Shown here piece by piece: positions 52,961 through 62,205 of a stretch of 64,000 nt of DNA. The translations under genes and the position numbers were made by a program. Each line of letters starts with the position of its first letter. The stretch's first letter is position 1. This DNA is from Candidatus Poribacteria bacterium (GTDB lineage: Bacteria; Poribacteria; WGA-4E; WGA-3G): positions 124,001-188,000 of the forward strand of contig JAPOZO010000072.1 of NCBI GenBank assembly GCA_026706025.1, given 5' to 3'. Under the pieces are notes generated by a model. That model had not been told where the DNA came from. It saw nothing but the letters and a program-made list of their open reading frames with translations, and ran no database searches.

Positions 52961-54011
52961 TAAGCAATCCACGTTGATGTCAAAGCATGCCGGCTATGCC
53001 CGTGTTGCTTTCAATTTTGGCTTATCGTCGTTCAAAGCCGGACTGGATAACGACGAATGGCGAAGTCATATTGAGATAAAACGTGAGTTCAACGCCGTCA
53101 AATACGATAAACTTGATTGGTGTAAAGAGCTGTCGCAGAATGCGTCCAAGAATGCGATACACAACCTTGGAGACGCTGTAACACGTTGGAAGAAAGGACA
53201 AAACAGATTCCCCGTCTATAAGAACCGATCTGGTAAATACTCCTACCAAGCAGACAATGGCGAAGGCACTGTTGACGTCTATAAAAAGCGTACCCATCTC
53301 CCTAAAATCGGTTGGGTTCGCATGCGCGAAGAACTCCGGTATTCTGGTGAAATCACAAAAGTTGTCATTTCAAAACACAACCATAAGTGGTTTGCCTCGA
53401 TTACTGTGAGACGGATTGATTCTGACAACTACAAACACCAACCTGCTCTGTTTGACGACAGAGAGCCTATCGGTATTGACGTAGGTATCAACACATTAGC
53501 AACCTGTTCTAATGGCGATACCTATGACAATCCACGTCCACTGAAGCGATATGAACGGAAGTTGGCACGCGAACAACGCAAGTTTTCACGCAAGCAGAAA
53601 GGCAGTCAGAATAGGTCTAAACAGAAAAAACGTGTCACTGCTGTTCATGCCCGTGTTGCTAATATCCGTTCAGACGCTCACCACCAAGCGACAATCAGAA
53701 TCGTTCGTAAAGCGAGTGCTATCCGGATTGAGACGCTGAATATCAGCGGACTGCTCAAGAACAGGAATATAGCCAAGGCGTTGTCGGATTCAGCACTCGG
53801 TGGTTTCCTAACGAAACTCAAATATAAAGCAAATAGGCGTGGTATACCGATAGACGAAGCAGACCCGTTCTTTGCCAGTTCAAAGACCTGCAGCAACTGC
53901 GGACACAAAAAAACAGACTTAACACTCTCTGACCGGACTTATCACTGCACCGAGTGTGGTTTTGAGGCTGACAGAGACCTAAACGCTGCTTATAACCTAT
54001 GTCCCGCTTGA
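52920..54011 (+). CDS. tnpB: TnpB RNA-guided endonuclease, IS200/IS605-type
   Basis: The 363-residue protein has the RuvC-like catalytic residues: Asp in PIGIDVGINTLAT, Glu in IRIETLNISGLLKN and Asp in EADRDLNAAYNL. The zinc finger CSNCG...CTECG lies just before the last. The N-terminal helix-rich part (KQSTLMSKHAGYARVAFNFGL) is typical of TnpB. It appears intact. No TnpA transposase is nearby, so it is a TnpB-only element. TnpB cuts DNA guided by an RNA from the element's own 3' end. The start is GTG 52920 with GGAG upstream. Confidence 0.92.
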   Translation: MALRTQKIELNPNNKQSTLMSKHAGYARVAFNFGLSSFKAGLDNDEWRSHIEIKREFNAVKYDKLDWCKELSQNASKNAIHNLGDAVTRWKKGQNRFPVYKNRSGKYSYQADNGEGTVDVYKKRTHLPKIGWVRMREELRYSGEITKVVISKHNHKWFASITVRRIDSDNYKHQPALFDDREPIGIDVGINTLATCSNGDTYDNPRPLKRYERKLAREQRKFSRKQKGSQNRSKQKKRVTAVHARVANIRSDAHHQATIRIVRKASAIRIETLNISGLLKNRNIAKALSDSALGGFLTKLKYKANRRGIPIDEADPFFASSKTCSNCGHKKTDLTLSDRTYHCTECGFEADRDLNAAYNLCPA

Positions 54012-54115
54012 CCTTTTAACCGTCTCCACGAGTTCGAGGAGACGTAAAACGCCTGTGGAGTCCGTGTTAGACCTCGTTGAGAGGCAGTGGACGTTGAAGC
54101 AGGAAGTATGGCACA
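54003..54115 (+). ncRNA. Probable omega (right-end) RNA of the TnpB element
   Basis: The sequence downstream of tnpB has short stems (CGTCTCC/GGAGACG near 54020-54045) and the block GTTGAAGCAGGAAGTAT, similar to the right ends of many IS200/IS605 TnpB elements. The guide would be the bases immediately past the end, near 54110. The exact boundary is uncertain. Confidence 0.6.
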
Positions 54116-54196
54116 AGTCAACAGAAAGTGTAGAGTTTTATAGGTTTTTATAGATTCTACCACATTCTTGAGATTTTGTTAAGTCCTACACAACGG

Positions 54197-54202
54197 TATA
54201 AT
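54197..54202 (+). promoter_or_regulatory. TATAAT -10 element upstream of the aldolase
   Basis: TATAAT at 54197-54202; the nearest -35-like TTGTTA (54176-54181) is only 15 bases away, so the promoter is moderate. GGTATAATTATAG here repeats the sequence found before tnpB at 52786. Confidence 0.4.
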
Positions 54203-54245
54203 TATAGAGGTTCAGTCGTGATCGCAACGCCTACCTCGGTTTCAG

Positions 54246-54267
54246 AATAGCATCTCGCGATGCTATT
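54246..54267 (+). terminator. AATAGCATC hairpin followed by T-rich tract
   Basis: AATAGCATC, loop TCGC, GATGCTATT, then TATATTTTTAG. It lies between the promoter and the aldolase gene, so it could be an attenuator or the terminator of the TnpB element transcript. Confidence 0.5.
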
Positions 54268-54326
54268 TATATTTTTAGAACTGAACTTACGCGCGCATTG
54301 CACATACATGAGAAGCGAGGACAATA

Positions 54327-55034
54327 ATGTCAACAGCCAATTTAAAACAGCGGATTCACAATGGAGAACACGTCTACGGTGCTAACGTCTCGATGGCGAC
54401 ATCCCGCGACGCGCTTGTTGCGAGAGTCGAAGAAGGCGGCTACGATTTTGTCGCCGTCGATAGCCAACACTCTCCGTACAACGAAGACCGGCTCGTTGCC
54501 TTTTGCAATATGGCGAATGAACTGGAGATTCCAGTCAATTTTCGGATTAAACACACCCGAAACGCCTATCTCATTGGAAACTACCTCGACTTGGGTCCCT
54601 CTGGTATTGAGGTGCCGCAAGTTGAATTAGACGAAACAGTAGACGAAGCAGTCGCCGCCTTCTACTACCCGCAGCAGGGCATCCGGAGTTGGGGCGGTGC
54701 GCCTCGCGTGAATTCCGCAGGCAAAGAACGGCTCGAATATGCCGAATGGTGGAACAACAACGGAATCCTCTGGATGCAAATCGAATCCATAGAAGCCGTC
54801 ACACACGCGCGACACCTCGCTAAACCGGGTGTTGACTGTCTCTCTTTCGGGCCCGCTGATTTAACATTTAGCATTGAGGGACACCCGAATCACGCGCTTC
54901 AGACCGTAGATGCCTGTGTTGAATACGTTGCCAGAGCCTTGGAAGGAACAACAGCCGCTGTCTGCTTTAGGAACGGTAACCCCAGCACACGCCAAAAATA
55001 CGCAGATATGGGCGTTACAGTCTTTTTGGAATAG
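54327..55034 (+). CDS. HpcH/HpaI-family aldolase
   Basis: The 235-residue protein follows the class II pyruvate aldolase pattern: YDFVAVDSQHSPYN contains the active-site His, GPSGIEVPQVE the glycine-rich strand, LWMQIES the metal-binding Glu and SFGPADLTFSIEG the metal-binding Asp. Such enzymes cleave 4-hydroxy-2-oxo acids. It is slightly shorter than typical (about 255). CGAGGA lies upstream of the ATG. Confidence 0.85.
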   Translation: MSTANLKQRIHNGEHVYGANVSMATSRDALVARVEEGGYDFVAVDSQHSPYNEDRLVAFCNMANELEIPVNFRIKHTRNAYLIGNYLDLGPSGIEVPQVELDETVDEAVAAFYYPQQGIRSWGGAPRVNSAGKERLEYAEWWNNNGILWMQIESIEAVTHARHLAKPGVDCLSFGPADLTFSIEGHPNHALQTVDACVEYVARALEGTTAAVCFRNGNPSTRQKYADMGVTVFLE

Positions 55035-55090
55035 TTGTCAGTTGTCAGTTCGGTTTTTCTGCGAAAAACCTTTCAGTCTTCAGTTAAAAG
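55033..55090. repeat. TCAGTT-type dispersed repeat with inner hairpin
   Basis: TTGTCAGTTGTCAGTT is followed by the hairpin GGTTTTTCTGCGAAAAACC and TTCAGTCTTCAGTT. It overlaps the open frame upstream of the next gene, which is why the far upstream start of that gene is unlikely. Confidence 0.65.
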
Positions 55091-55097
55091 AGGCGTT

Positions 55098-56582
55098 GTG
55101 GCAGTGGTCCAGATTATAATCGTGACAATTCAGAGCAGGGGCAAGGTTAACAGGATCTTCTTAAAACCGCCCAGATCCCCAATTACGCCGGAATTAACCG
55201 AAAACCCGCTCGTAATGAAATGGAGAGCGGCCCCGAGGCCCATAGTTAAAAAATTGAACTACGGATTGGTAAGCACAGCAATAGTGGGGGTGGATAGGAC
55301 ACAACTACTTGAGGGTATGCGCCTGTTAGCGAAAATCGCGCACAAACACAGTATCCCGATTACGTGGGCAATAGACACGAAGTCCGCGCCAGTCGTCGCT
55401 AAATTGCTCACAGAATGGCATACTGAGGCTGGGGATGTTCCGCTACTAACACTTGACATCAAGCCGATGTGGGATTCAAATTGGGAGACACAACGAGACG
55501 CGAACCCGGGCAATAGTACAGAAGCCATGGCATCACACGTCGTCACGATGCGTGAGAAACTGCCAGAATACATCTCTAAGGAATGGGAAAGAATCCAGCG
55601 CGTACTACCTTGGGCAGAGCCGAGTGTGGCAGGCGCGGTGTTCAAGAACGATGTGCTCCTCCGCGCACTCGAACAGTCTGGGTTCCAAGGACTCTGGGGG
55701 TATCACTGGAGCCAACAGGATACAGATGACACTGAACCCGACACACCCGAACCAGAAATTGATCGGGGCGGTTTTGGATGCTTTTATCCGCTTGAGGCTG
55801 CAACGTTCAGCGATGCAATTTTAACACGAGAGCCCCCCGATGAAAATCTTGCGCACCAATTTAAAAACATCGTCGGTATCCCATACCGGACCGCTGGTCA
55901 TCTCGCAGAAGGGACCGATAATCTCCGCGCCGCGCTTTTGAACGGAACAGCGCAGCAGCATTACGATATCTACGTAGAAAATACAGCATGGAATCCGTGG
56001 CTCGGTTATATTGAACATATTGATCCGCTTACCGTTGCGCAGCTCGGAGAGGAGGGGCTGGAACGTCTGGATACCTACTTCGCGCACGTTGTCAGCGTTG
56101 AAGACACAAAACCGATACCGCTTTCTCAAATGGTTGACGATTATATGTTCAATTGTGAGAAGACCGAACCGACAACTGTTGTAGCGAAAAACATAGAAAC
56201 ACAGGACACAGCTGCCAATCCGAAATCTACGTTAAGGATGCTCTATTGTGATGCAGCATGTGAATTCGCCTTCGTTGAAGGTAGCATGGAACCCGTTGAG
56301 ATTAAAAATTATATCAGTGAACGGGTATTGCAATCCGATGCAAGCAAACCTGTTTTAACAGGTTTTTCGCCGATTCGGCACCGTACAGAATTACGCATCA
56401 CTATCACGGTAGAATCGATCAAAGCAATGCCTTATGGCATAACCGTATGGGGCGATCACGAGGGCTTACAATTAACTGAATCTAACGCGGATGATGTTAG
56501 GTGGATAGGGAAACACTCGCTCTTTATACGCCTGACATTGCAAGCTGGCAAGAACGAATTTAACCTTAAACTGACAATCTAA
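55098..56582 (+). CDS. Polysaccharide deacetylase-like protein, uncertain
   Basis: This protein of about 494 residues has an N-terminal barrel-like half: YGLVSTAIVGVDRTQLLEG, HKHSIPITWAIDTKSA and FQGLWGYHWSQQ, reminiscent of NodB-type deacetylase folds that begin with a conserved Asp. The C-terminal half is beta-rich. The canonical NodB His-x-x-x-His motif is not evident, so catalysis is doubtful. The start is uncertain: GTG 55098 sits after AGAGG, and ATG 55215 is another candidate; the frame upstream is repeat sequence. Confidence 0.55.
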   Translation: MAVVQIIIVTIQSRGKVNRIFLKPPRSPITPELTENPLVMKWRAAPRPIVKKLNYGLVSTAIVGVDRTQLLEGMRLLAKIAHKHSIPITWAIDTKSAPVVAKLLTEWHTEAGDVPLLTLDIKPMWDSNWETQRDANPGNSTEAMASHVVTMREKLPEYISKEWERIQRVLPWAEPSVAGAVFKNDVLLRALEQSGFQGLWGYHWSQQDTDDTEPDTPEPEIDRGGFGCFYPLEAATFSDAILTREPPDENLAHQFKNIVGIPYRTAGHLAEGTDNLRAALLNGTAQQHYDIYVENTAWNPWLGYIEHIDPLTVAQLGEEGLERLDTYFAHVVSVEDTKPIPLSQMVDDYMFNCEKTEPTTVVAKNIETQDTAANPKSTLRMLYCDAACEFAFVEGSMEPVEIKNYISERVLQSDASKPVLTGFSPIRHRTELRITITVESIKAMPYGITVWGDHEGLQLTESNADDVRWIGKHSLFIRLTLQAGKNEFNLKLTI

Positions 56583-56684
56583 TTAGGCTTACGCAAATGG
56601 AAAAAAATCGTTATTGGGTTGTATTTAACCCCTAAATCCCCTTATCAGGCGGACTTTAAGAGGAAATGCGTAGGTACTACTAAT
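56582..56684. repeat. Possible MITE-like repeat with TACGCA ends
   Basis: ATTAGGCTTACGCA at the left and TGCGTAGGTACTACTAAT at the right are partly complementary. The centre (AAATCCCCTTA, then GGCGGACTTT) is palindrome-like. The match is imperfect. Confidence 0.35.
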
Positions 56685-56816
56685 TTTCTATAGGACTCAC
56701 ATCTTTTGACCAGCAACTCGACACCGAACATAATGGAGGCAGGCATGAATTGAGGGTCAAAATAGAAAAATCGGCGCGAAAACCCAATCGTTGAAAAATC
56801 AAAGAGGTATAGAACA

Positions 56817-58049
56817 ATGGAAAAAGTATTGGGACTCAGATGCCGTGAATGTGATAACAAATATCCGAAAGAACCCCTTCACGTTTGCGAATTCTGTTTT
56901 GGTCCCCTCGAAGTAGACTATAACTATGAAGCGATACAAAAATCTATCTCAAGACGCTCAATAGAAAACGGACCCGAAAACTTATGGCGTTACGCCGATC
57001 TCCTCCCAATAGACGGCGAACCGACTGATGGGCACAGCACCGGGTTCACACCGCTTATCCGAGCAAAAAACCTCGGAGACGCACTCGGAGTCAAGGAACT
57101 CTATATTAAAGACGACTCTGTCTGTCACCCGACGCTCTCTTTCAAGGACCGTGTTGTCGCCATCGCTCTGAGTAAAGCAAAGGAGTTTGACTTTGACACG
57201 GTCTCTTGCGCCTCTACCGGCAATCTCGCGAACGCCGTCGCAGCGCACGCTGCCATCGCCAAACTGAACTGCTTCATCTTCATCCCTGCCGACCTTGAAG
57301 TTGGCAAAATCGTCGCATCTCTCGTTTATGCCCCCACAGTCGTGGGCATTACGGGTACTTATGACGAGGTGAACCGGCTCTGTAGCGAAATCGGCGGTGT
57401 CTATCCGTGGGCATTTGTTAACATAAACATCCGTCCCTTCTATGCCGAAGGCTCAAAAACACTCTGCTTTGAACTGATTGAACAACTCGGTTGGGAGGCA
57501 CCCGCACATATCGTCGCTCCCGCCGCCGGGGGTTCCCTTATCACAAAGATTGGTAAAGCACTCAAAGAATTCCACCTTTTGGGGCTAATAGACAAACCGA
57601 ACACCAAAATACACGTCGCCCAAGCGGAAGGCTGCGGTCCGATCGTTAACACCTATAAAGAGGGTGGCGATTTCGTGAAGCCTGTTCTGCCGAACACGAT
57701 CGCTAAATCGCTTGCGATTGGTAATCCTGCAGACGGCATCTATGCCGTGGATACAGTCCGCAACTCCGGTGGTGTCGGCGAACACGCCACCGATATTGAA
57801 ATCGTAGAAGCCATCAAACTCCTTGCCGCTACAGAGGGGGTCTTCACCGAAACGGCTGGGGGTGTTACGCTTGCCGCTGCGAAAAAATTGATAGAAAATG
57901 GGCACATCCAACCCGATGAACCGACAGTGCTCGCCATCACCGGCAACGGTTTCAAGACCATTGAGGCACTTGAAAACAAAACCGATACAACGCATATCAT
58001 TCCACCACAACTCAACGCTTTTCGGAAACTGATGACGGAAATTGGATAG
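56817..58049 (+). CDS. thrC: Threonine synthase
   Basis: The 410-residue protein has an N-terminal zinc ribbon (LRCRECDNKYP, then HVCEFCFGPLEV) followed by the PLP-dependent fold: the Schiff-base Lys is in HPTLSFKDRVV, the phosphate-binding loop is ASTGNLANAV, and IVAPAAGGSLITKIGK is typical. It converts O-phosphohomoserine to threonine. AGAGG precedes the ATG. No hom or thrB gene is adjacent. Confidence 0.9.
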   Translation: MEKVLGLRCRECDNKYPKEPLHVCEFCFGPLEVDYNYEAIQKSISRRSIENGPENLWRYADLLPIDGEPTDGHSTGFTPLIRAKNLGDALGVKELYIKDDSVCHPTLSFKDRVVAIALSKAKEFDFDTVSCASTGNLANAVAAHAAIAKLNCFIFIPADLEVGKIVASLVYAPTVVGITGTYDEVNRLCSEIGGVYPWAFVNINIRPFYAEGSKTLCFELIEQLGWEAPAHIVAPAAGGSLITKIGKALKEFHLLGLIDKPNTKIHVAQAEGCGPIVNTYKEGGDFVKPVLPNTIAKSLAIGNPADGIYAVDTVRNSGGVGEHATDIEIVEAIKLLAATEGVFTETAGGVTLAAAKKLIENGHIQPDEPTVLAITGNGFKTIEALENKTDTTHIIPPQLNAFRKLMTEIG

Positions 58050-58119
58050 GTCTCACCTGAAAATTGTCGGGTAAAAGAGGTGGTGAGCGACCTGCGTGCG
58101 TACGCATCTGGACAAAAGC

Positions 58120-60501
58120 ATGGACACACTACAGGGCATACTCGAACGTATCGTTTATGAGAACCCTGACACCGGTTATACTGTCGGGCGGCTCGCCGCG
58201 CGTGACCATGCCGAACTCCTCACCGTCGTCGGCAATTTGGCATCTGTTAACCCCGGCGAGAGCCTCCTCCTCCAAGGCGAATGGGTAGACAATGCTAAAT
58301 ACGGCAGACAGTTCCAAATTGAGAAGTATGAAACCATCCTACCTGCAAATGTCGTCGGACTAAGAAAATACCTCGGCTCAGGACTCATTAAGGGCATCGG
58401 CCCGAAGATGGCGGCACTCATTGTCCGTAAGTTCGGTATGGATACGATGGACATCATCGAGCACGAACCCGACAAACTCGCACGCGTACCGGGTATCGGG
58501 CGGAAACGCGTGGAAATCATTAAAGAAGCGTGGGAGGCACAACGCGAAATTAAAAACGTCATGCTCTTTCTGCAATCACACGATGTGAGCACGGCGCACG
58601 CTGCAAAGATTTACAAAACCTACGGAAATGACGCAATCCCGATTGTCACAGAAAATCCCTATCAACTCGCAGATGATATTTACGGCATCGGATTTGTAAC
58701 CGCTGACACGATCGCACAGAAACTCGGTATGGATAAGGACGCACCGCAACGCGTAGAAGCCGGAATCAAATATGTCCTCAGCCAAAAAGCAGATGATGGA
58801 CACGTCTTTCAACACCGTCCCGAACTCATTGAGGCGTGCCAGACGATGCTCGAGCAGGAACCTGAATCGATTGAAAAAGGTATCCATGCACTCGTTGAAA
58901 AAGAAGAAATTATAAATCCCAGTTTCACAGACTTGACAGGCTCCGACGAACAGGTCGACATAGGCGAAACGCAAGACAACTACGATATTAGCAATCAGCA
59001 ATCAGGAACCAATAACCAAGAAGAGGCGTCTGATGCAGATCAGAAACCTCTTCCAACTGACAACCCTTCCGCCATCTACCTCGCCCCTTTTTACTACGCC
59101 GAACTGGGGGTCGCCAACCAGTTTTCGAGACTCCTCGCTTACGGTGAGGGGCATAATATCAGTCACACTGAAACCGATACCTCGTCATCTAAGATCGCCG
59201 GATTCCTTACCCAATTAGAGAACGAAATGCGTATCCAATTCGCACCGCAGCAACGCGAGGCGATCCATACGGCGATGACAGCACGCGCAATGATTCTCAC
59301 GGGTGGACCCGGCACCGGTAAAACGACAACGACAGTCGGCATGATTCGTCTGTTTGCAGCACAAGGCAAACACATCACCTTAACAGCACCTACCGGACGC
59401 GCCGCGAAACGCCTCAGCGAAACAACCGGTGGCGAAGCCAAAACCATCCATCGACTCCTCGAATTCTCCCCGCAAATTAACAGTTTTAAACGCAATCGCC
59501 AGAACCCCTTAGAGACTGATGTCGTCATTGTTGACGAAACATCCATGGTGGACCTCGTCCTTATGAATCGATTGATGCAGGCGATCCGCCCAAGTACGAC
59601 TGTCATCCTTATCGGCGACGTTGATCAGTTACCCTCTGTCGGCGCGGGTAATGTCCTCAAGGCACTCATCGATTCGCAAAAGATACCGGTCATTGCGTTG
59701 ACTGAAATATTCCGTCAAGCGCAAGAGAGTATGATCGTCACAAACGCACATTATATTAACAAAGGCGATTTCCCCGAACTCACTGGTGATGCAGATCGGA
59801 ACTTTTTCTTTATGGAGGAAGAAGATCCCGAAACAATTACTGAATTAATCTGCTCTCTCATTGCCGATCGCTTACCGCAGCACTATGATTACCATCCGAT
59901 AGACGACATCCAACTCCTATGTCCAATGCGACGCGGAATACTCGGCACTGAAAACCTCAACAAACGCCTTCAAGAGGTATTGAACCAAGAATATACTGCC
60001 CCAGCAAGCCACCCGTTGGAGAAAGCGCGCTTCGGAAGTCGCGCATACACACAAACATCGCGCTTCGGAGACACGTCCGTCACCGTCGGAGGTTTCCGCA
60101 TCGGCGATAAAGTGATGCAGATCCGCAACAACTACGATTACGACGTGTTTAACGGCGATATCGGAAGAGTTGTGGCAATCGAACGCCTTGACAAAAAAGT
60201 CCACATCCAGTACCCTGATAAACAGGTGGTTTACGATACTGCGGATCTCGGGGAACTCGTCTTGGCGTACGCCACGACGATCCACAAAGCACAAGGGAGC
60301 GAGTATCCTGCCGTTGTTATCCCTTTACACACGCAACACTATCTCATGTTACAGCGGAATCTTCTTTATACCGGCATCACCCGTGCGAAGGAGCGCGTCG
60401 TGATCGTCGGCACCAAAAAAGCACTCGGCATCTGTATCCGCAACAACCAGGTAATGGAGCGCAACAGTTACCTCGCTGAACGGCTGAATAGCAGTCAGTA
60501 A
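58120..60501 (+). CDS. recD2: RecD2-type ATP-dependent DNA helicase with repeat-derived insertion
   Basis: The 793-residue protein starts MDTLQGILERIVYENPDTGY. It has helix-hairpin-helix repeats (GLIKGIGPKMAALIV and LARVPGIGRKRVEII), then a superfamily 1B helicase: Walker A LTGGPGTGKTTTT, Walker B VIVDETSMVD, the Q-loop block GDVDQLPSVG, and the C-terminal TTIHKAQGSEYPAV and YTGITRAKERV. RecD2 acts 5' to 3' without RecBC. Between EIINPSF and IYLAPFYYAE lie about 45 residues absent from typical RecD2; part of their DNA resembles the TCAGTT-type repeat (see findings). ATG 58120 is preferred to a GTG at 58096. Confidence 0.9.
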   Translation: MDTLQGILERIVYENPDTGYTVGRLAARDHAELLTVVGNLASVNPGESLLLQGEWVDNAKYGRQFQIEKYETILPANVVGLRKYLGSGLIKGIGPKMAALIVRKFGMDTMDIIEHEPDKLARVPGIGRKRVEIIKEAWEAQREIKNVMLFLQSHDVSTAHAAKIYKTYGNDAIPIVTENPYQLADDIYGIGFVTADTIAQKLGMDKDAPQRVEAGIKYVLSQKADDGHVFQHRPELIEACQTMLEQEPESIEKGIHALVEKEEIINPSFTDLTGSDEQVDIGETQDNYDISNQQSGTNNQEEASDADQKPLPTDNPSAIYLAPFYYAELGVANQFSRLLAYGEGHNISHTETDTSSSKIAGFLTQLENEMRIQFAPQQREAIHTAMTARAMILTGGPGTGKTTTTVGMIRLFAAQGKHITLTAPTGRAAKRLSETTGGEAKTIHRLLEFSPQINSFKRNRQNPLETDVVIVDETSMVDLVLMNRLMQAIRPSTTVILIGDVDQLPSVGAGNVLKALIDSQKIPVIALTEIFRQAQESMIVTNAHYINKGDFPELTGDADRNFFFMEEEDPETITELICSLIADRLPQHYDYHPIDDIQLLCPMRRGILGTENLNKRLQEVLNQEYTAPASHPLEKARFGSRAYTQTSRFGDTSVTVGGFRIGDKVMQIRNNYDYDVFNGDIGRVVAIERLDKKVHIQYPDKQVVYDTADLGELVLAYATTIHKAQGSEYPAVVIPLHTQHYLMLQRNLLYTGITRAKERVVIVGTKKALGICIRNNQVMERNSYLAERLNSSQ

Positions 60502-60572
60502 TTGGCTTTCAACAATCAGAAAGAGCGGGCGTTGAAATAGAACTCTCCCGCCGACTGTTGATAGCCATACAA
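60494..60572. repeat. Dispersed repeat with GCCAT end
   Basis: CAGTCAGTAATTGGC is followed by a palindromic centre (GAGCGGGCG, then CTCTCCCGCCGAC) and GACTGTTGATAGCCAT. It matches the layout of 63752-63846. Confidence 0.55.
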
Positions 60573-60583
60573 AGGAGCAAAAC

Positions 60584-62146
60584 ATGAAACGAATCACGCT
60601 ATTTCTTATTGGTTTCCTATCATTTTTTACACAACCACTCGTGTATGCCGAGGTTACATTGCCACGTGTCATCGGCAGCAATATGGTACTGCAACGTGAT
60701 ATGCAAGTTCCTATTTGGGGGTGGGCATCCGCAGGTGAAGAGGTCTCCATAACGCTCAGTACTGAAGCCGAAGGTGTCAAACCGATCTCAACAACCACCG
60801 CAGTTGCCGACGCGGAAGGCAATTGGCAGACCAAACTCCCCGCGATGGCAGCTGGCGGTCCCTACACACTCCGAGTCAAGGGCAGTAACACCCTCGAACT
60901 GACAAACGTGCTTTTCGGTGAAGTCTGGATCTGCTCAGGGCAGTCGAACATGCAATGGGCGGTCCGTGCCTCAAAAGACAGTGAAGCAGAGATCGCCGCA
61001 GCGAATTATCCAACTATACGGCTGTTCTATGTACCGAGGGTAGCAGCAGGACTGCTTCAGAAAGATGTAGCAGCAGATTGGGCCGAAACCACGCCTGAGA
61101 CAATCGAAAATTTCTCCGCTGTCGCCTACTATTTCGGACGGAAACTCTATAAAAATCTTAATGTACCGATCGGGCTAATCAACACCTCGTGGGGTGGCAC
61201 CCGTATTGAACCGTGGACCCCGCCTGCCGGTTTTGCCAGTGTTCCCGCACTTGCGTCCATATCCAAAGAGATTCAAGAAGCAGATGCCAACTATCGCGCC
61301 CAACTCCCAGAGAAAATGAAGGAAGTTGAGGCGTGGGTAGCGGAAACCCGTAAAGCATTGGAAACCGGGGCACAACTGACGCAGATGCCTGAAAATAGGC
61401 ATCCTTTAAGGCATCACACAAGACCTACAGGGATTTACAACAGTATGGTGCATCCGCTGGTGCCCTATGCCATACGTGGCGCGATCTGGTATCAAGGTGA
61501 ATCTAACCTCCGAGACGGTAAACGCTACCACAAGAAGATGAAGGCACTGATTAATGGATGGCGTGAGGTCTGGGGCCAAGGTGATTTCCCGTTCTATTTC
61601 GTCCAACTCGCACCCTTCAATTACAGTAAGCGGTTCAATTATAGGGGTCTGGATGCAGGTCACCTTTTCCTACCGCGGATCTGGGAAGCACAAACAGCGA
61701 CATTGACACTCCCAAATACCGGCATGGCTGTAACGACCGACATCAGTAATCTCACGGACATCCATCCCCGAAACAAACAAGACGTCGGTAGACGACTCGC
61801 GCTGTGGGCACTTGCAAAGGACTACGGCAGAGATGATGTGACACACTCCGGGCCGCTCTACAAATCAATGGCAGTCGAAGGAAACGCAATTCGACTCACC
61901 TTTGATCACATCGGTAGCGGTCTAACCTCGCGAGATGAAAAACCACTTACATGGTTTGAAATCGCCGGTGAAGATAAGCAATTCGTTGAAGCACAGGCAA
62001 CAATTGATGGCGACACAATCGTCGTCTCCAGCGATACCGTTGCGAACCCGATCATTGTCCGATTCGGGTGGCATGAGAGCGCCGAACCCAATTTCGTGAA
62101 CAAGGAAGGCTTGCCTGCATCACCGTTCCGTACGGATTCATGGTAA
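60584..62146 (+). CDS. Sialate O-acetylesterase-type SGNH hydrolase (copy 1)
   Basis: The 520-residue protein has a signal peptide (LFLIGFLSFFTQPLVYA), a beta-sandwich N-terminal part (LPRVIGSNMVLQRDMQVPIW) and an SGNH/SASA catalytic domain: the nucleophile Ser in WICSGQSNMQW, the block NTSWGGTRIEPW, and RGAIWYQGESN. Members remove O-acetyl groups from sialic acid or from plant polysaccharides. The catalytic His is expected near DIHPRNKQDVGRRLALW. It is probably exported. AAAGGAG lies six bases upstream of the ATG. Confidence 0.9.
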   Translation: MKRITLFLIGFLSFFTQPLVYAEVTLPRVIGSNMVLQRDMQVPIWGWASAGEEVSITLSTEAEGVKPISTTTAVADAEGNWQTKLPAMAAGGPYTLRVKGSNTLELTNVLFGEVWICSGQSNMQWAVRASKDSEAEIAAANYPTIRLFYVPRVAAGLLQKDVAADWAETTPETIENFSAVAYYFGRKLYKNLNVPIGLINTSWGGTRIEPWTPPAGFASVPALASISKEIQEADANYRAQLPEKMKEVEAWVAETRKALETGAQLTQMPENRHPLRHHTRPTGIYNSMVHPLVPYAIRGAIWYQGESNLRDGKRYHKKMKALINGWREVWGQGDFPFYFVQLAPFNYSKRFNYRGLDAGHLFLPRIWEAQTATLTLPNTGMAVTTDISNLTDIHPRNKQDVGRRLALWALAKDYGRDDVTHSGPLYKSMAVEGNAIRLTFDHIGSGLTSRDEKPLTWFEIAGEDKQFVEAQATIDGDTIVVSSDTVANPIIVRFGWHESAEPNFVNKEGLPASPFRTDSW

Positions 62147-62205
62147 AATAGCCATTATAGTAAAACTAATGCATTCCGCAACTATCTAATTGAAGGAACA
62201 AAGAT

